A stretch of 33,534 nt of DNA, taken from the NCBI RefSeq assembly GCF_001949145.1, contig NW_019091362.1, forward strand, positions 85,794 to 119,327, in the 5' to 3' direction. This DNA is from Acanthaster planci. Lineage: Eukaryota > Echinodermata > Asteroidea > Valvatida > Acanthasteridae. Shown in pieces: positions 33,401-33,534 of this stretch (the stretch's first letter is position 1; each line of letters opens with the position of its first letter). The translations under genes were made by a program, and so were the position numbers. The notes beneath the pieces were generated by a model, which was given only the letters and a program-made list of their open reading frames with translations, was not told the DNA's origin and did no database searches.

Positions 33401-33534
33401 CCTTCATCCCAGTGCATCACTTTACACTAAGGTGATTCTATTTTGGAGTGGTTTTTTCTGCCTTGGTGTCCAGCCCTTTCTTGTTCCCTCTGACTAACCT
33501 AATTGACCTCTCGGCACTGTTTGCAACAATATTG
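30422..33534. other. Non-coding DNA, no gene seen
   Basis: TACATG words are frequent between 30460 and 31010 and again at 32858-33008. The plus strand is purine-rich at 31440-31640, which opens long minus-strand frames of Pro/Ser/Leu-rich composition that I regard as spurious. The last ~200 bp are more pyrimidine-rich and show no exon I can defend. Confidence 0.4.

Noticed and set aside
1-33534. CRISPR arrays, operons, prophage or bacterial defence systems
   Set aside because: Tandem repeats here lack spacer structure, gene density is far too low, and splice signals and TATA/SINE/hAT features indicate an animal genome.

Overview
The window reads as non-coding-rich DNA from an animal nuclear genome. 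It is AT-leaning, has no operon-like gene packing, has spliceosomal exon signals with consensus GT/AG sites, is littered with decayed mobile elements and short tandem arrays, and contains one scaffold gap (540 N). Two 8-bp palindromes, TACATGTA (often as TACATGTACATGTA) and TACCGGTA, recur throughout. From memory of such sequence I would guess a marine invertebrate, perhaps an amphioxus or an echinoderm, but nothing here fixes the species.

Only one complete protein-coding gene is convincing. On the minus strand at 13076-13873 lies a 265-residue secreted or membrane-anchored protein with a C-type lectin-like domain followed by a PAN/apple-like cysteine-rich domain. A TATAAAAAG box and a possible short 5' untranslated intron lie upstream of it. 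About 2.5 kb further upstream on the same strand (16361-16735) is a broken relative of its PAN-like domain. That copy still ends in a consensus splice donor but carries two frame shifts and a stop codon, so the locus looks like a small lectin/PAN family with one live and one decayed member. On the plus strand a 68-bp exon at 8131-8198 encodes a heptad-patterned coiled-coil segment. It implies that much of the left half is intron of a larger plus-strand gene I cannot name.

Layout. 1-8130: intron or intergenic DNA with a tRNA-like SINE (505-640), TACATG arrays and the gap. 8131-8198: coiled-coil exon. 8199-12980: non-coding, with three copies of a ~110-bp dispersed repeat. 12980-14465: lectin gene and its control region. 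16003-16143: two tandem arrays. 16361-16832: PAN pseudo-exon and a perfect-looking hairpin. 18761-19238: a ~478-bp foldback element, directly followed by a second SINE-like sequence. 22770-23655: a three-unit minisatellite split by a 780-bp non-autonomous hAT element with an exact 8-bp target duplication. 25555-25680: a 36-bp minisatellite. 25681-33534: no gene I can support apart from weak exon candidates.

The best candidates for unusual biology are the foldback element (a natural long hairpin if transcribed), the hAT insertion that leaves a readable empty site, and the lectin/PAN gene pair. I found no sign of a novel multi-gene system.
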